Positions 12,137 to 23,868 of a stretch of DNA of 64,000 nucleotides are shown here, piece by piece. Under the pieces are notes generated by a model. It ran no database searches and was not told the DNA's origin. It was given only the letters and a program-made list of their open reading frames with translations. Within the stretch, counting starts at the first letter, position 1, and each line of letters starts with the position of its first letter. A program made the position numbers and the translations under genes. The DNA comes from Rutidosis leptorrhynchoides (lineage: Eukaryota; Streptophyta; Magnoliopsida; Asterales; Asteraceae), in assembly GCF_046630445.1 (NCBI RefSeq), contig NC_092333.1, forward strand, positions 713,883,001 to 713,947,000. The letters are read 5' to 3'.

Positions 12137-14195
12137 ATTGAGGGGGTTTTGGTTGAGTGGCCATGGTTCATCCCATCTTGGGGTTTAGAACGCAGCAGAC
12201 GAAAAGAAAGAAAACAGAAAAAACGGTTAGGAGGACCTCGCGAAAAGGAAGAAGAGAACACAAGGCATGAAACTTGAAATTCTTTAGTTAATATCATTTT
12301 TTGCTTATCATTCTTGAAGGATACGAACAGAAGGATACGGGTGATATTTGACTTTTGTCCATTTTTATTTGAGGTCTCTTTTAATTCATAATTTGGAGTT
12401 ATTTCAATGATTAAACAATAACTTTTGGTTTTATTATCTTTTAATATATAAAAATAATGAATAATTTGATAATGATTCCATGTTTTAATTGTTTGTTTCT
12501 GTATTCAACCTGAATTATGAGCTAATTTAGTTACGTTTGTTTAGGTCATATACCGAAGATGTTGGTTTTAGATGTTTATGCAATAATTTAACGTTTTAAT
12601 AAAAGAACAATTCTTGATTAATGTTATTTTATTCAATATAGCCGATTACTATATTTGATTGATCAAATTGACAACTTGATAATTTAAACATAGTGATTTA
12701 TATTTAAACATAGTGATTTATATTTGCTTAGGCTAGTATTAAAGATTGTGCGTTCACTTTGATCACGAGGACATGTTAAGTTCAAAAGAGAGATTGTGCA
12801 GGGTAACCATCCGGTACAATAGTTGGCAATATGTGAACAATTCCATAGTCTAGGTAGTTAGATTAGTTAATGATCTTATTGTATTGCAAGTATACAGTTT
12901 TCTTTGATACTTGCACCTACTCGTACAGTTTAGGTTGTATGATATCAAGTTTGCGTCTGGAATTTGGAGGGAGCCTATGAATTCACGCATGGTTAATTAT
13001 TAACTTATCTTTTATTTTAATTATTCGATATCTGAAGTGAATAATTCCTAAATAAGTGTACCTGAATTATTCTGATAATTTATGTTGTTTAATTGGTTGC
13101 TTATTATTTTAAGTCTTTTTATTATTAAAATACATTTCTAGACATCTAGTTTTTAAATGAAAATCCCTCGCATTTTGTTTTGTCATTTAATGTTATCTGA
13201 TTACATTTTAGCTAAATCTTTAGATACACACATTACATTGTCTTGTTGAACGAACGCCACTTACCTATACTAGTTAAAGGTATTTAGGTTATTTTTTATT
13301 GGTATTTGGACGCCGATTAGTTCTTTCCAAAATATCATTTTTTTTACTAGAAACGTTCATGGGTTCGATTTTATAATTTAGATTCACTTTCCGATTTCAA
13401 ATTCGATTTATATCTGGCGCACTATGTGGTTGTGGGGGTGGCATGGTTCAAATTGCTTATTTGTGGGAAAGTGCCCCCTCTCATTACCTGATGAGCTGCC
13501 CCCTCTCATTACCAACTAAACTACGTATCATTGTCGTAACGACTCTAAATAATGGATCGGTATGGTATGGGTTACTCTTTTATGCGAAGTTAGTTTTTTG
13601 GGCTAATTTTTAATGTTCAGTATGTGTCTTGTTTAATACGGAGTATCTTTGAAGTTGTACTTACTATATAAAATAAATGGGTGATATTTGTTGATATAGC
13701 ACACAAATACATTAACATTACAGCAAAGTGTTTTTGAAAACAAATCACTACAATAAGATTTGACTTTTTAAGAAGAATTATCATATTCTATTATATATAC
13801 AACACGCAAGGGCGTTTGGCGTTTTGCTTTCCACATTGTCGTTTAATAGCTTGGTCAAACAAGGTAGGCAGCCACTAGCCAGCAACATTTTCATAAAATT
13901 GGAAATGGCCTTAATACCAGTTTACATGAAGATGGGAAAACATGGATGCTTTCCACCAAACAACAAAAATGAAATATAAATTACACAAACCAAAAATTCT
14001 ATAAAATCCCTTAACTAAAAAATTTGCAAGGATAATGTGTTTGTTGTTCTAAAAAAATTGCAAGGATATATGTAGTGGTTGACACTTTTACCACTTCCTC
14101 CCAATCAATACATTTTTTATATACTACGTACTATTTACAGACCACTAATGCAGAGGTGGAGGAGGGTGCAAATATACGCATTCCAAAAGCTCACA
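12137..14195. other. Intergenic DNA, no gene seen
   Basis: This is the right flank of element C and the 3' side of the GTPase gene. I see only short repeats: ACATAGTGATTTATATTT twice near 12687-12724, and GCCCCCTCTCATTACC twice between 13470 and 13515. No open frame with credible coding character is present. Confidence 0.6.
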
Positions 14196-16404
14196 TCAGA
14201 AATCGATAATAGGCTCACCAACCGTTAGATTACGTTCGAGAGTCCAAGGAAGATCAAACAGCTTCGCTGTTACGAATTTGAAGATTTTATTCACATTTAT
14301 GTTGTAAGATGCACTTGAGAAGAACAACGTTGCGTTTATAGCTTTCGCGTATGCTCTTGCCTGTAAAATTAAATACAAGATGCAATTCAAAGGGTGTCAA
14401 TTACTCAATTTGGAAACAAATACATAAGGTTGAACTCTCCAAATAAATAATGCAGATAGATGATGATGGATTTATCATCACCCTAAGCTTAAAAGTTTAA
14501 TAAAATTATTAAGCGGTAAAAAAAAACTTAGAATTTTGAGTGGTTGGTGAGAGTATACTGTCTTCATGGGGACACTTGTGACAAAATTCAAGATTTGGGG
14601 TGAGAAAAAGAACATTCTTTTGGAAGCTAGTGATGTGATCCCATCACTTTTTATAAATTATGAAAAGGTCAATTTGTGCTCATCACAATGTTTGACTTTG
14701 AAGGTCAGATGTCACAAGTTCCTTTCATTGACATACCAAGTAATAATGCTATTTATTTTTATCAGAAAACAATTTTCAAAGACATTTTTAAATATAAAAC
14801 ATGATGGCTACTTTTGTGCCATGAATCACTTTGTAAAAAAAATGTTTTATATTTCTTTGTCAATGCTTGGTATGTCTGTTTATTCATTCGAATTCAAGTG
14901 ACATGAAACGGAAAAAAACACGAAATCTCACCTGGCTTGCAATCGTCCATTGTAATTCTAACGGAAGTTGGACGAATTCATCAAACTTGCTCCCGATCAT
15001 CACTGGAATCGCAGTCTAAAACAATACAATCACGTCTTAATTGAAATTTCAATAAGAAATTTGAAAGTTAAATTGATTTTTTGTGTAATGCATCTAAGTT
15101 AATTTCACCTGATTATAAATCCTAGCTTGCTGATGCCAATTGATAACACTGAATATAAAACAAAAAATTCCCACAATCATTAGCATTTACCCCAAAACAA
15201 TGAAAAGTATGTATGATAATGACAATTAATAAATTATATATTATATTTATATATTATATTTATATTTATATTAACTTAAATAAAACACATAAATACCTAT
15301 TAAGTGTGCGACGACTCGTAAGATCAAACATGAATAAGATAGCTACAGAGTCTTTGCAGGCTGCAGGAATCGAATTACTCGAACCTTCATCTTCAAGACA
15401 TACATCAATGTCGCAGTATTTAGTTTAGAAAATTAAAACCAAAAAATTCCATATATGATGAAATTATATGATTAAAAATTGTACCTGGATAAAATGCATC
15501 ACCACTAACTTCCCAGATGCTATATGAAATCCTGGCTCCTCTAACACATAATGTTTTATCTGTACTGGGAGCTTGTAATTCTTCTGTATTCTTCTCTTTT
15601 CCTACATACTTTGCCTTCAATATTAAAAATGTGACATCATTAATTAGTTAAGCATTGCTGTTTTTAACTTCATTTTCAATTTTTTAATATTTTTTTATGT
15701 TATGTTATCAATCAAGAAAAGTACAGGTAAAAATGGGTATATATGCTCTTGCCTAAAAATGTAGGAAATAAATATCTACCTTTCATGACTCGATCATGAG
15801 AACTCTAATACTAACACAGTAAAATTTGCATAACTTTAAGAAAACCCCTATAAATGATTTTTAAAAATTATAAAAACATGTCCTGTTTTTGTTATAACAG
15901 AAAATTTCAAGATTTTAATAAATGTTTGCTTTCTCCTCACAAATGCAACATAATGTAACCCAATATTTCATTTTAAAGATTTCATAGAAATGTAAACAAG
16001 CAAAAAATGCCTTCTTAAAAACCATATGATACAGATAGTATTATTATACTAACCAGAAAGCTAGTTTTGCCAATATTATGATCACCCAACAAACTAATCT
16101 TCAAAGCCACCAAATCTGAGACATCATGATCATGATCACGATCAGAACCACCTGAATATGACGTCATTTCTCCAGAAGAACTCGTCATCGTTGTTCTCTC
16201 GGCCCGAGAACAACGACGACGAGACGTATGAATGATAGGACCCGAACTAGATTTTAACAACTGTCGATACTTAATAGATTTTCCAATCCAACAAGCTAGA
16301 AATTGGTGCCACAAAGATCTAGCACATCGCTTAATAAACGTTATACGCCAAATAATTGTTCTCTTAAGGTGAAATCCCCACATTTTTCTGCTAATTTGAC
16401 TCAT
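14196..16404 (-). CDS. SGP1-like: Septum-promoting GTP-binding protein 1-like small GTPase, six exons
   Basis: Exons on the minus strand: 16404-16054, 15614-15485, 15360-15297, 15148-15109, 15015-14932 and 14360-14196. All introns have GT-AG borders and the joined length is 834 bases, giving 277 residues and a TGA stop. An N-terminal extension of about 97 residues is rich in basic and hydrophobic residues. The P-loop is GDHNIGKT at 107-114. The switch II region is changed to WEVSGD, and the guanine-specificity motif is SKFD rather than NKxD, as is usual in this plant family. The C-terminus ends GEPIIDF, with no prenylation cysteine. Relatives of yeast Spg1/Tem1 act in signalling at cell division; the plant role is less clear. 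The exon 2-3 junction (acceptor at 15361) is the least certain: it gives a shorter linker than in Arabidopsis. No breaks are seen, and it is the only apparently intact host gene here. Confidence 0.85.
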
Positions 16405-16479
16405 TTTAATGAAGTTTGTAAAACGTTATTTGGGTTTAAAAAGATTAGCCGGAGAATAAGGGAACTCTCATGAGGTGTG

Positions 16480-16486
16480 TTTTATA
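16480..16486 (-). promoter_or_regulatory. TATA box of the GTPase gene
   Basis: TATAAAA on the minus strand lies 76 bases upstream of the ATG at 16404, which leaves a 5' UTR of about 45 bases. The rest of 16405-16800 shows no other feature beyond AT-rich text. Confidence 0.6.
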
Positions 16487-17507
16487 TCTGGGAATAAAGT
16501 TGGGTTGTCAAGTAATACGTGTTTTTTTTAATAAAGAAAAAGAAAATAGTTGAGAGATTAATGATTTTATTAATTGTGGGGGGTATGGAAAAAATAAATA
16601 AAATATTAATATGTAACAACCGTTAGATTGGTGACGGTGACCGCGTAACAGGGACAGTTGGCCGGTTTTTCAGGAAAACAAATATCCGATATTATTGGAA
16701 GGAACGAAGTTCGAAACCGGGTTTCGGGCAGCTTTCGGTTATTTTGATTCGTTGAACCCATTTTTATTGATAAGTTTTGTTTTCTTCTGATAATTTATAT
16801 GACCACTTCCAACCATGACGTACTTCCTCTCCAGGACACACCGCCACATCAGCTTTCTCTCTCCATTTATTTTTCACTTCCTCTCCATCACACACCACTA
16901 CCAACCATGACATCCTTCATCCCCATCACATGGCCCCACATTTTTTTTATTAATATTTATTACTATTACTATTATTATTATTATTAATATTATTTTTATT
17001 AATATTATTTTTATTTCAATTATATTTTTTTGAACAACACATTTTATTATATTAAAAAGTTACGGTTACATTTTTTTTGAAATTCAAAAAGACATAAATT
17101 AAAATACAATACAAGAACATATAATTAAACAAATAAACACTACTCGTCGTCTTCGTCGTCGGATTGAAAAGCGTTTTGATAAATTTTTTGGATCTTATTT
17201 TTGGCTCTCATCACCAACGCGTGTTGTTCGGGAGTCATGTCTGGTGCACAAGGTTGTGTAAGAAAAGTTAAACTATCCAACATGGTACGCCTCTCGGTTT
17301 CAATGTATATTTTTTCCATGGTCAACCTTGTAGCATTTGCGGTTTCGATTAACGTTTGGCGGGCTTTCTCGGACGACAAACGTGAGGCCACATCGGATGA
17401 ACCCGAACTCCTATGAGTCTTGGAACTTGCACGACCCGGCGGACGACGTAAAGGTTCTTCATGGAAATTCGGACCCGCGGCTCCACCACTCGGACCCACG
17501 GCTCCAC

Positions 17508-20500
17508 TGTAGTGACCCGAACTTTTCCATGTTTATATATATTAATTGAGATTGATATTTACATGATTAAATGTTTCCAACATGTTAAGCAATCAAACTT
17601 GTTAAGACTTGATTAATTGAAATATGTTTCATATAGACAATTGACCACCCAAGTTGACCGGTGATTCACGAACGTTAAAACTTGTAAAAACTATATGATG
17701 ACATATATATGGATATATATATAGTTAACATGATACTATGATAAGTAAACATATCATTAAGTATATTAACAATGAACTACATATGTAAAAACAAGACTAC
17801 TAACTTAATGATTTTTAAACGAGACATATATGTAACGATTATCGTTGTAAAGACATTTAATGTATATATATCATATTAAGAGATATTCATACATGATAAT
17901 ATCATGATAATATAATAATTTAAAATCTCATTTGATATTATAAACATTGGGTTAACAACATTTAACAAGATCGTTAACCTAAAAGTTTCAAAACAACACT
18001 TACATGTAACGACTAACGATGACTTAACGACTCAGTTAAAATGTATATACATGTAGTGTTTTAATATGTATTTATACACTTTTGAAAGACTTCAATACAC
18101 TTATCAAAATACTTCTACTTAACAAAAATGCTTACAATTACATCCTCGTTCAGTTTCATCAACAATTCTACTCGTATGCACCCGTATTCGTACTCGTACA
18201 ATACACAGCTTTTAGATGTATGTACTATTGGTATATACACTCCAATGATCAGCTCTTAGCAGCACATGTGAGTCACCTAACACATGTGGGAACCATCATT
18301 TGGCAACTAGCATGAAATATCTCATAAAATTACAAAAATACGAGTAATCATTCATGACTTATTTACATGAAAACAAAATTACATATCCTTTATATCTAAT
18401 CCATACACCAACGATCAAAAACACCTACAAACACTTTCATTCTTCAATTTTCTTCATCTAATTGATCTCTCTAAAGTTCTATCTTCAAGTTCTAAGTGTT
18501 CTTCATATATTCTACAAGTTCTAGTTACATAAAATCAAGAATACTTTCAAGTTTGCTAGCTCACTTCCAATCTTGTAAGGTGATCATCCAACCTCAAGAA
18601 ATCTTTGTTTCTTACAGTAGGTTATCATACTAATACAAGGTAATAATCATATTCAAACTTTAATTCAATTTCTATTACTATAACAATCTTATTTCGAGTG
18701 GAAATCTTACTTGAAATTGTTTTCGTGTCATGATTCTGCTTCAAGAACTTTCAAGCCATCCAAGGATCCTTTGAAGCTAGATCCATTTTTCTCATTTCCA
18801 GTAGGTTTATCCAAGGAACTTGAGGTAGTAATGATGTTCAAAACATCATTCGATTCATACATAAAAAGCTGTCTTATTCAACGTTATAAACTTGTAATCA
18901 CTAGAACATAGTTTAGTTAATTCCTAAACTTGTTCGCAAATAAAGTTAATCCTTCTAACTAGACTTTTAAAATCAACTAAACACATGTTCTATATCTATA
19001 TGATATGCTAACTTAATGATTTAAAACCTGAAAATACGAAAAACACCGTAAAACCGGATTTACGTCGTCGTAGTAACACCGCGGGCTGTTTTGGGTTAGT
19101 TAATTAAAAACTATGATAAACTTTGATTTAAAAGTTGTTATTCTGAGAAAATGATTTTTATTATGAACATGAAACTATATCCAAAAATTATGGTTAAACT
19201 CAAAGTGGAAGTATGTTTTCTAAAATGGTCATCTAGACGTCGTTCTTTCGACTGAAATGACTAGCTTTACAAAAACGACTTGTAACTTATTTTTCCGACT
19301 ATAAACCTATACTTTTTATGTTTAGATTCATAAAATAGAGTTCAATATGAAACCATAGCAATTTGATTCACTCAAAACGGATTTAAAATGAAGAAGTTAT
19401 GGGTAAAACAAGATTGGATAATTTTTCTCATTTTAGCTACGTGAAAATTGGTAACAAATCTATTCCAACCATAACTTAATCAACTTGTATTGTATATTAT
19501 GTAATCTTGAGATACCATAGACACGTATACAATGTTTCGACCTTTCATGTCGACACATCTATATATATTTCGGAACAACCATAGACACTCTATATGTGAA
19601 TGTTGGAGTTAGCTATACAGGGTTGAGGTTGATTCCAAAATATATATAGTTTGAGTTGTGATCAATACTGAGATACGTATACACTGGGTCGTGGATTGAT
19701 TCAAGATAATATTTATCAATTTATTTCTGTACATCTAACTGTGGACAACTAGTTGTAGGTTACTAACGAGGACAGCTGACTTAATAAACTTAAAACATCA
19801 AAATATATTAAAAGTGTTGTAAATATATTTTGAACATACTTTGATATATATGTATATATTGTTATAGGTTCGTGAATCAACCAGTGGCCAAGTCTTACTT
19901 CCCGACGAAGTAAAAATCTGTGAAAGTGAGTTATAGTCCCACTTTTAAAATCTAATATTTTTGGGATGAGAATACATGCAGGTTTTATAAATGATTTACA
20001 AAATAGACACAAGTACGTGAAACTACATTCTATGGTTGAATTATCGAAATCGAATATGCCCCTTTTTATTAAGTCTGGTAATCTAAGAATTAGGGAACAG
20101 ACACCCTAATTGACGCGAATCCTAAAGATAGATTATCGGGCCTAACAAAGCCCATCCAAAGTACCGGATGCTTTAGTACTTCGAAATTTATATCATATCC
20201 GAAGGGTGTCTCGGAATGATGGGGATATTCTTATATATGCATCTTGTTAATGTCGGTTACCAGATGTTCACCATATGAATGATTTTTATCTCTATGTATG
20301 GGATGTGTATTGAAATATGAAATCTTGTGGTCTATTATTATGATTTGATATATATAGGTTAAACCTATAACTCACCAACATTTTTGTTGACGTTTTAAGC
20401 ATGTTTATTCTCAGGTGATTATTTAGAGCTTCCGCTGTCGCATACTTAAATAAGGACGAGATTTGGAGTCCATGCTTGTATGATATTGTGTAAAAACTGC

Positions 20501-20757
20501 ATTCAAGAAACTTATTTTGTTGTAACATATTTGTATTGTAAACCATTATGTAATGGTCGTGTGTAAACAGGATATTTTAGATTATCATTATTTGATAATC
20601 TACGTAAAGCTTTTTAAACCTTTATTGATGAAATAAAGGTTATGGTTTGTTTTAAAATGAATGCAGTCTTTGAAAAACGTCTCATATAGAGGTCAAAACC
20701 TCGCAACGAAATCAATTAATATGGAACGTTTTTAATCAATAAGAACGGGACATTTCA
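17508..20757 (+). mobile_element. 5' LTR of element A
   Basis: It runs from TGTAGTGACCCGA to GGGACATTTCA. Two CACATGTG palindromes (18263-18270 and 18281-18288) lie about 100 bases upstream of a TATA-like CCTTTATATC (18387-18396), a plausible U3 promoter. From about 20037 the sequence is shared with LTRs B and C, including the stem CAACA-TTTT-TGTTG at 20376-20389. Small open frames inside (for example 18082-18315) occur unchanged in both LTR copies but look non-coding. Confidence 0.93.
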
Positions 20758-20759
20758 GT

Positions 20760-20771
20760 TGGTATCATAGC
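20760..20771 (+). other. Primer-binding site of element A
   Basis: TGGTATCATAGC starts two bases after the LTR end. It fits the initiator Met-tRNA complement with one change (T for G at position 9). Confidence 0.8.
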
Positions 20772-20974
20772 GTTGGTCTTAGAGAACCAGAATTTTGCAT
20801 TAGTGTGTCTTATCGAGTTTGTTAGGATGCATTAGTGAGTCTGGACTTCGACCGTGTTTACTTGAAAAAAAAAAAAAAGATTGCTTAACAAATTTTGTTG
20901 GAAACTATATATTTTTAACATGTGAATATTATGTGATATATTAATCTCTTAACGTGTTTGATATTATGTGATAG

Positions 20975-21664
20975 ATGTCTACCTCTAGAACAAGTCCCAT
21001 TAACTTACCTAATAATAATGAAGAGTCGAATGTAAATTGGAATGATTCGTGGACTGATTCACAAGTTCCCGAAGAGGAACCGGAAGAAGAGTCGGAACCG
21101 GAAGAAGAATCGGAACCGGAAGAAGAACCAGTGGGGGAAATAATAAAACGGTTAAGTAGAAGAAAATCCTCAACCAACCGACCAAAGTTAATTATGGTCA
21201 ACGGTGTTTCCGCCAAGGAAGCAAAATATTGGGAGGATTACCAATTCTCCGATGAATCGGATCCCGACGAGGATTCCGATGATGTTATAGAAATTACCCC
21301 AACTGAATTTAAAAAGGCAAAAGAGAACAATAAGGGAAAGGGCATAAAAATAGAGAAATCTGATTCCAACCCCGATGAACTTTATATGTATCGTCAATAC
21401 CCGTATTTCTTAAGTTGTACAATAACCCGGGAACCTCTAAACCACCAGGTTTTTCTAAACCAATGTGGAAAACGACGGCTCGTATTAGGGGAACATCATA
21501 TATCACTAGAAACTTGTCAAAACGAACCAAAACCGAAGAAGAAGAAACGAGCGAGTCGGAATAAGATAGTTGTATTCGTGTGGTGTAATATATGTAATAT
21601 AGTGTGCTTATGCTTTATGATATATGTAAAAATTGCTTGTATTAATAAGTATTTTTTTTTATGA
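20975..21664 (+). CDS. Leader ORF of element A, acidic protein of unknown function
   Basis: It encodes 229 codons starting at an ATG 200 bases after the primer site, ahead of gag. Residues 30-55 are a repeated EEEPEEESEPEEE acidic tract. Residues 60-75 are basic (RLSRRKSS), then a second acidic stretch follows (SDESDPDEDSDD), and residues 185-195 are lysine-rich. The last 30 residues are hydrophobic and probably lie beyond the original stop: another frame around 21460-21560 reads through to an acidic end, so a frameshift is likely. It occupies the same position as the leader ORFs of B and C but I see no sequence similarity. It could be part of the captured host sequence that also brought the F-box gene. 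Confidence 0.5.
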   Translation: MSTSRTSPINLPNNNEESNVNWNDSWTDSQVPEEEPEEESEPEEESEPEEEPVGEIIKRLSRRKSSTNRPKLIMVNGVSAKEAKYWEDYQFSDESDPDEDSDDVIEITPTEFKKAKENNKGKGIKIEKSDSNPDELYMYRQYPYFLSCTITREPLNHQVFLNQCGKRRLVLGEHHISLETCQNEPKPKKKKRASRNKIVVFVWCNICNIVCLCFMIYVKIACINKYFFL

Positions 21665-21702
21665 ATCTAACTCTTGTCTATTTTACAGTATAAAAACACA
21701 AA

Positions 21703-22387
21703 ATGGATAGACAACCCAATATTTTAAGAGACCTACCCGGAGACATGATTGATGAAATCTTGTCTAGAGTCGGTCAGAATTCCTCGGCACAACTATTTAA
21801 GGCGAGATCAGTTTGTAAGACATTCGAAGAATGTTCCAAGAATTCCTTGGTTTATAAAAGGCTTTCGTTCGAAAGATGGGGGATATCACATTGGGAAATC
21901 CATAAGTTACGATTTGTTTACTTTGACGCATATATTGCGGGGAACCCAAATGCTATTTTACGCAACGGGTTAAGAAATTATTTTGACTCAATATATCCGA
22001 AATATAGGACTTCGTGATTTAGAAAAAGCGGCTAACATGCAACATAAAGAAGCATGTTATGCTTACGGCTTAGTAATGTTCGCTTCTCTCCAAAGTGAGA
22101 ACAAGAACATCAGGCTACAACTATTAAACAAAACGTTCCCATAAGTAACGGAGTCGGTAATTGGGGTAAGAAATGGGGTTTTTAGATTGTTAAGGGAATG
22201 TTGGATATTACGTAACCCTCGTCCCTTTGACGACATTACAACACGCTGTCTTATCAACGGCCATAACGGTTATGTTCCACAAGACCAAGGATGGGAAGTA
22301 GTCCTAGTAAAACCAGAATGCATGACTTGTTTCTGGACGTATGAATTACGTGTCTTTATTGCCTTTACTGAACGACTTGTGTACTAG
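21703..22387 (+). pseudogene. Captured F-box protein gene (At2g35280-like) inside element A
   Basis: The ATG is at 21703. Residues 9-40 form an F-box: LPGDMIDEILSRV, then FKARSVCKTFEE. After residue 104 the frame stops (22015-22017). A one-base change of frame continues the homologous text (DLEKAANMQHKEACYAYGL), which resembles the helical repeat region of this plant F-box family. It stops again near 22142. A third segment (22187-22387) in another frame has the typical C-terminal CMTCFWTYELR cysteine motif. At least two frameshifts are therefore present. The family normally acts as the substrate-recognition part of SCF ubiquitin ligases. It lies between the primer site and gag, in the same direction as the retrotransposon, with no TSD or poly-A of its own. 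Confidence 0.72.
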
Positions 22388-22580
22388 CTAGAATTATCTT
22401 CACAACTATCTTGTATCAAAGTTATTGTGTGCTATATTTCATGCTATATGTAAAAATAAGCGGTATTGTAAGTTTGTAAAATATTGTGTAAAAGTTTGAA
22501 CGCGAAATATTATTATAATCAGTTTTTCATATAGAATTGTAGTAGTTGAATTGTATATTAGCTACTAAGTATGAACTTAA

Positions 22581-22597
22581 CGGGTAGGTACTACCCG
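22581..22597 (+). other. Leader stem-loop of element A, CGGGTAG-GTA-CTACCCG
   Basis: This is a perfect 7-bp stem with a 3-base loop, 130 bases ahead of gag. The preceding text TTAACGGGTAGGTA also occurs at 27353-27366, next to the 3' LTR. Homologous hairpins occur in B and C. Confidence 0.78.
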
Positions 22598-22728
22598 AAT
22601 TTAAACTTATAAAACGCTAATATGAAGAAAAAGCTTTTATAAATGAGTTCATATTATGCTACGAGATACTATTGACTACTCTTAATATTCTGTATGATTA
22701 ACTTGTTTCATTTGACTATTTGAAGGAA

Positions 22729-23562
22729 ATGGCACCGACTACTCGACAAACCTTGAATATGAGCGAAGAGGAATTTCGTGCCTTTCTTGCTTCAAACATA
22801 GCCGCAGTACAGGCTGCACTACATACCAACAATAACCTTGGATCTAGCAGTACATGAAATCGTGTAGGATGCACCTACAAAGAATTCACTGCCTGCAAAC
22901 CTTTGGAATTTGATGGAACTGAAGGACCGATTGGATTGAAACGGTGGACCGAGAAGGTCGAATCGGTGTTTGCCATAAGTAAGTGTACTGAAGAGGACAA
23001 AGTGAAGTACGCTACGCATACCTTCACATGTTCTGCGTTAACATGGTGGAATACCTATCTAGAGCAAGTGGGACAAGACGATGCGTACGCACTACCGTGG
23101 TCAGCATTCAAGCACTTGATGAACGAGAAGTACCGTCCCAGAACCGAGATCAATAAGCTCAAGACAGAACTTAGAGGGTTACGAACCCAAGGATTTGATA
23201 TTACCACATACGAAAGACGATTCACAGAATTGTGCCTATTGTGTCCGGGAGCATTCGAAGATGAGGAAGAGAAGATCGACGCGTTTGTGAAAGGATTACC
23301 GGAAAGAATCCAAGAAGATATAAGTTCACACGAGCCCGCCTCCATACAACAGGCATGTAGAATGGCTCACAAACTAGTGAACCAGATTGAAGAAAGAATT
23401 AAAGAACAGACTGTTGAAGAGGCCAATGTGAAGCAAGTCAAAAGAAAGTGGGAGGAAAACGGTGATAGGAATCACCAATACAACAACAACAGCAATTACA
23501 ACAATAATCGCAACAATTATCCCAACAATCGCAACATCAATCGCAACTACAACAAACGGCCC

Positions 23563-23617
<55 letters not shown>

Positions 23618-23868
23618 GCAACTACAACAATCATCCCAACAACAATAATAACCGCAACAACAACAACAATCAGAAGCAGCTATGCCAAAGGTGTGAAAAG
23701 TATCACTCGGGGTTCTGCACCAAATTTTGCAACAATTGTAAAAAAATGGTCATAGCGCGGCGAAGTGTGAGGTCTACAGACCAGGGGTTAATAGAACGAA
23801 AGGAACAAATGGTGTCGGAACGAGTAATGGCGGAGCAAGTAGTGTCGGAGCAAGTTATGCCAATGTAG
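22729..23868 (+). pseudogene. gag: gag of element A (stop codon and frameshift)
   Basis: The ATG at 22729 opens a chromovirus-type Gag. An in-frame TGA at 22855-22857 interrupts it after 42 codons. The frame then continues with landmarks of the retrotransposon Gag domain: FDGTEGPIGLKRWTEKVE, ALTWWNTY and YERRFTELC. An asparagine-rich linker (23474-23670) from an AAC microsatellite follows, then the first cysteine cluster. One base appears missing at 23741-23750, just before a histidine expected in the zinc finger. The 24 codons after that are out of frame and end at 23868. The true continuation lies in the pol frame, with a zinc knuckle [14 protein letters not shown] at about 23872-23915. The protein would form virus-like particles in the cytoplasm, and this copy cannot make it. 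Confidence 0.85.
23566..23624 (+). repeat. (AAC)n microsatellite encoding poly-asparagine in gag
   Basis: A run of about 19 AAC/CAA units encodes the N-rich linker. The valine-rich frame on the other strand is its shadow. Confidence 0.92.

Noticed and set aside
14566-14901. 111-codon frame on the plus strand
   Set aside because: Lies in intron 5 of the GTPase gene on the other strand; no domain and no codon character.
17201-17549. Plus-strand frames at the left LTR border
   Set aside because: Antisense shadows of the Myb/SANT-like gene.
18082-18911. Small frames inside LTR A (repeated at 27942-28771)
   Set aside because: Identical in both LTRs because the LTRs are young; no coding signal.
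23374-23634. Valine-rich minus-strand frame
   Set aside because: Shadow of the AAC run in gag.
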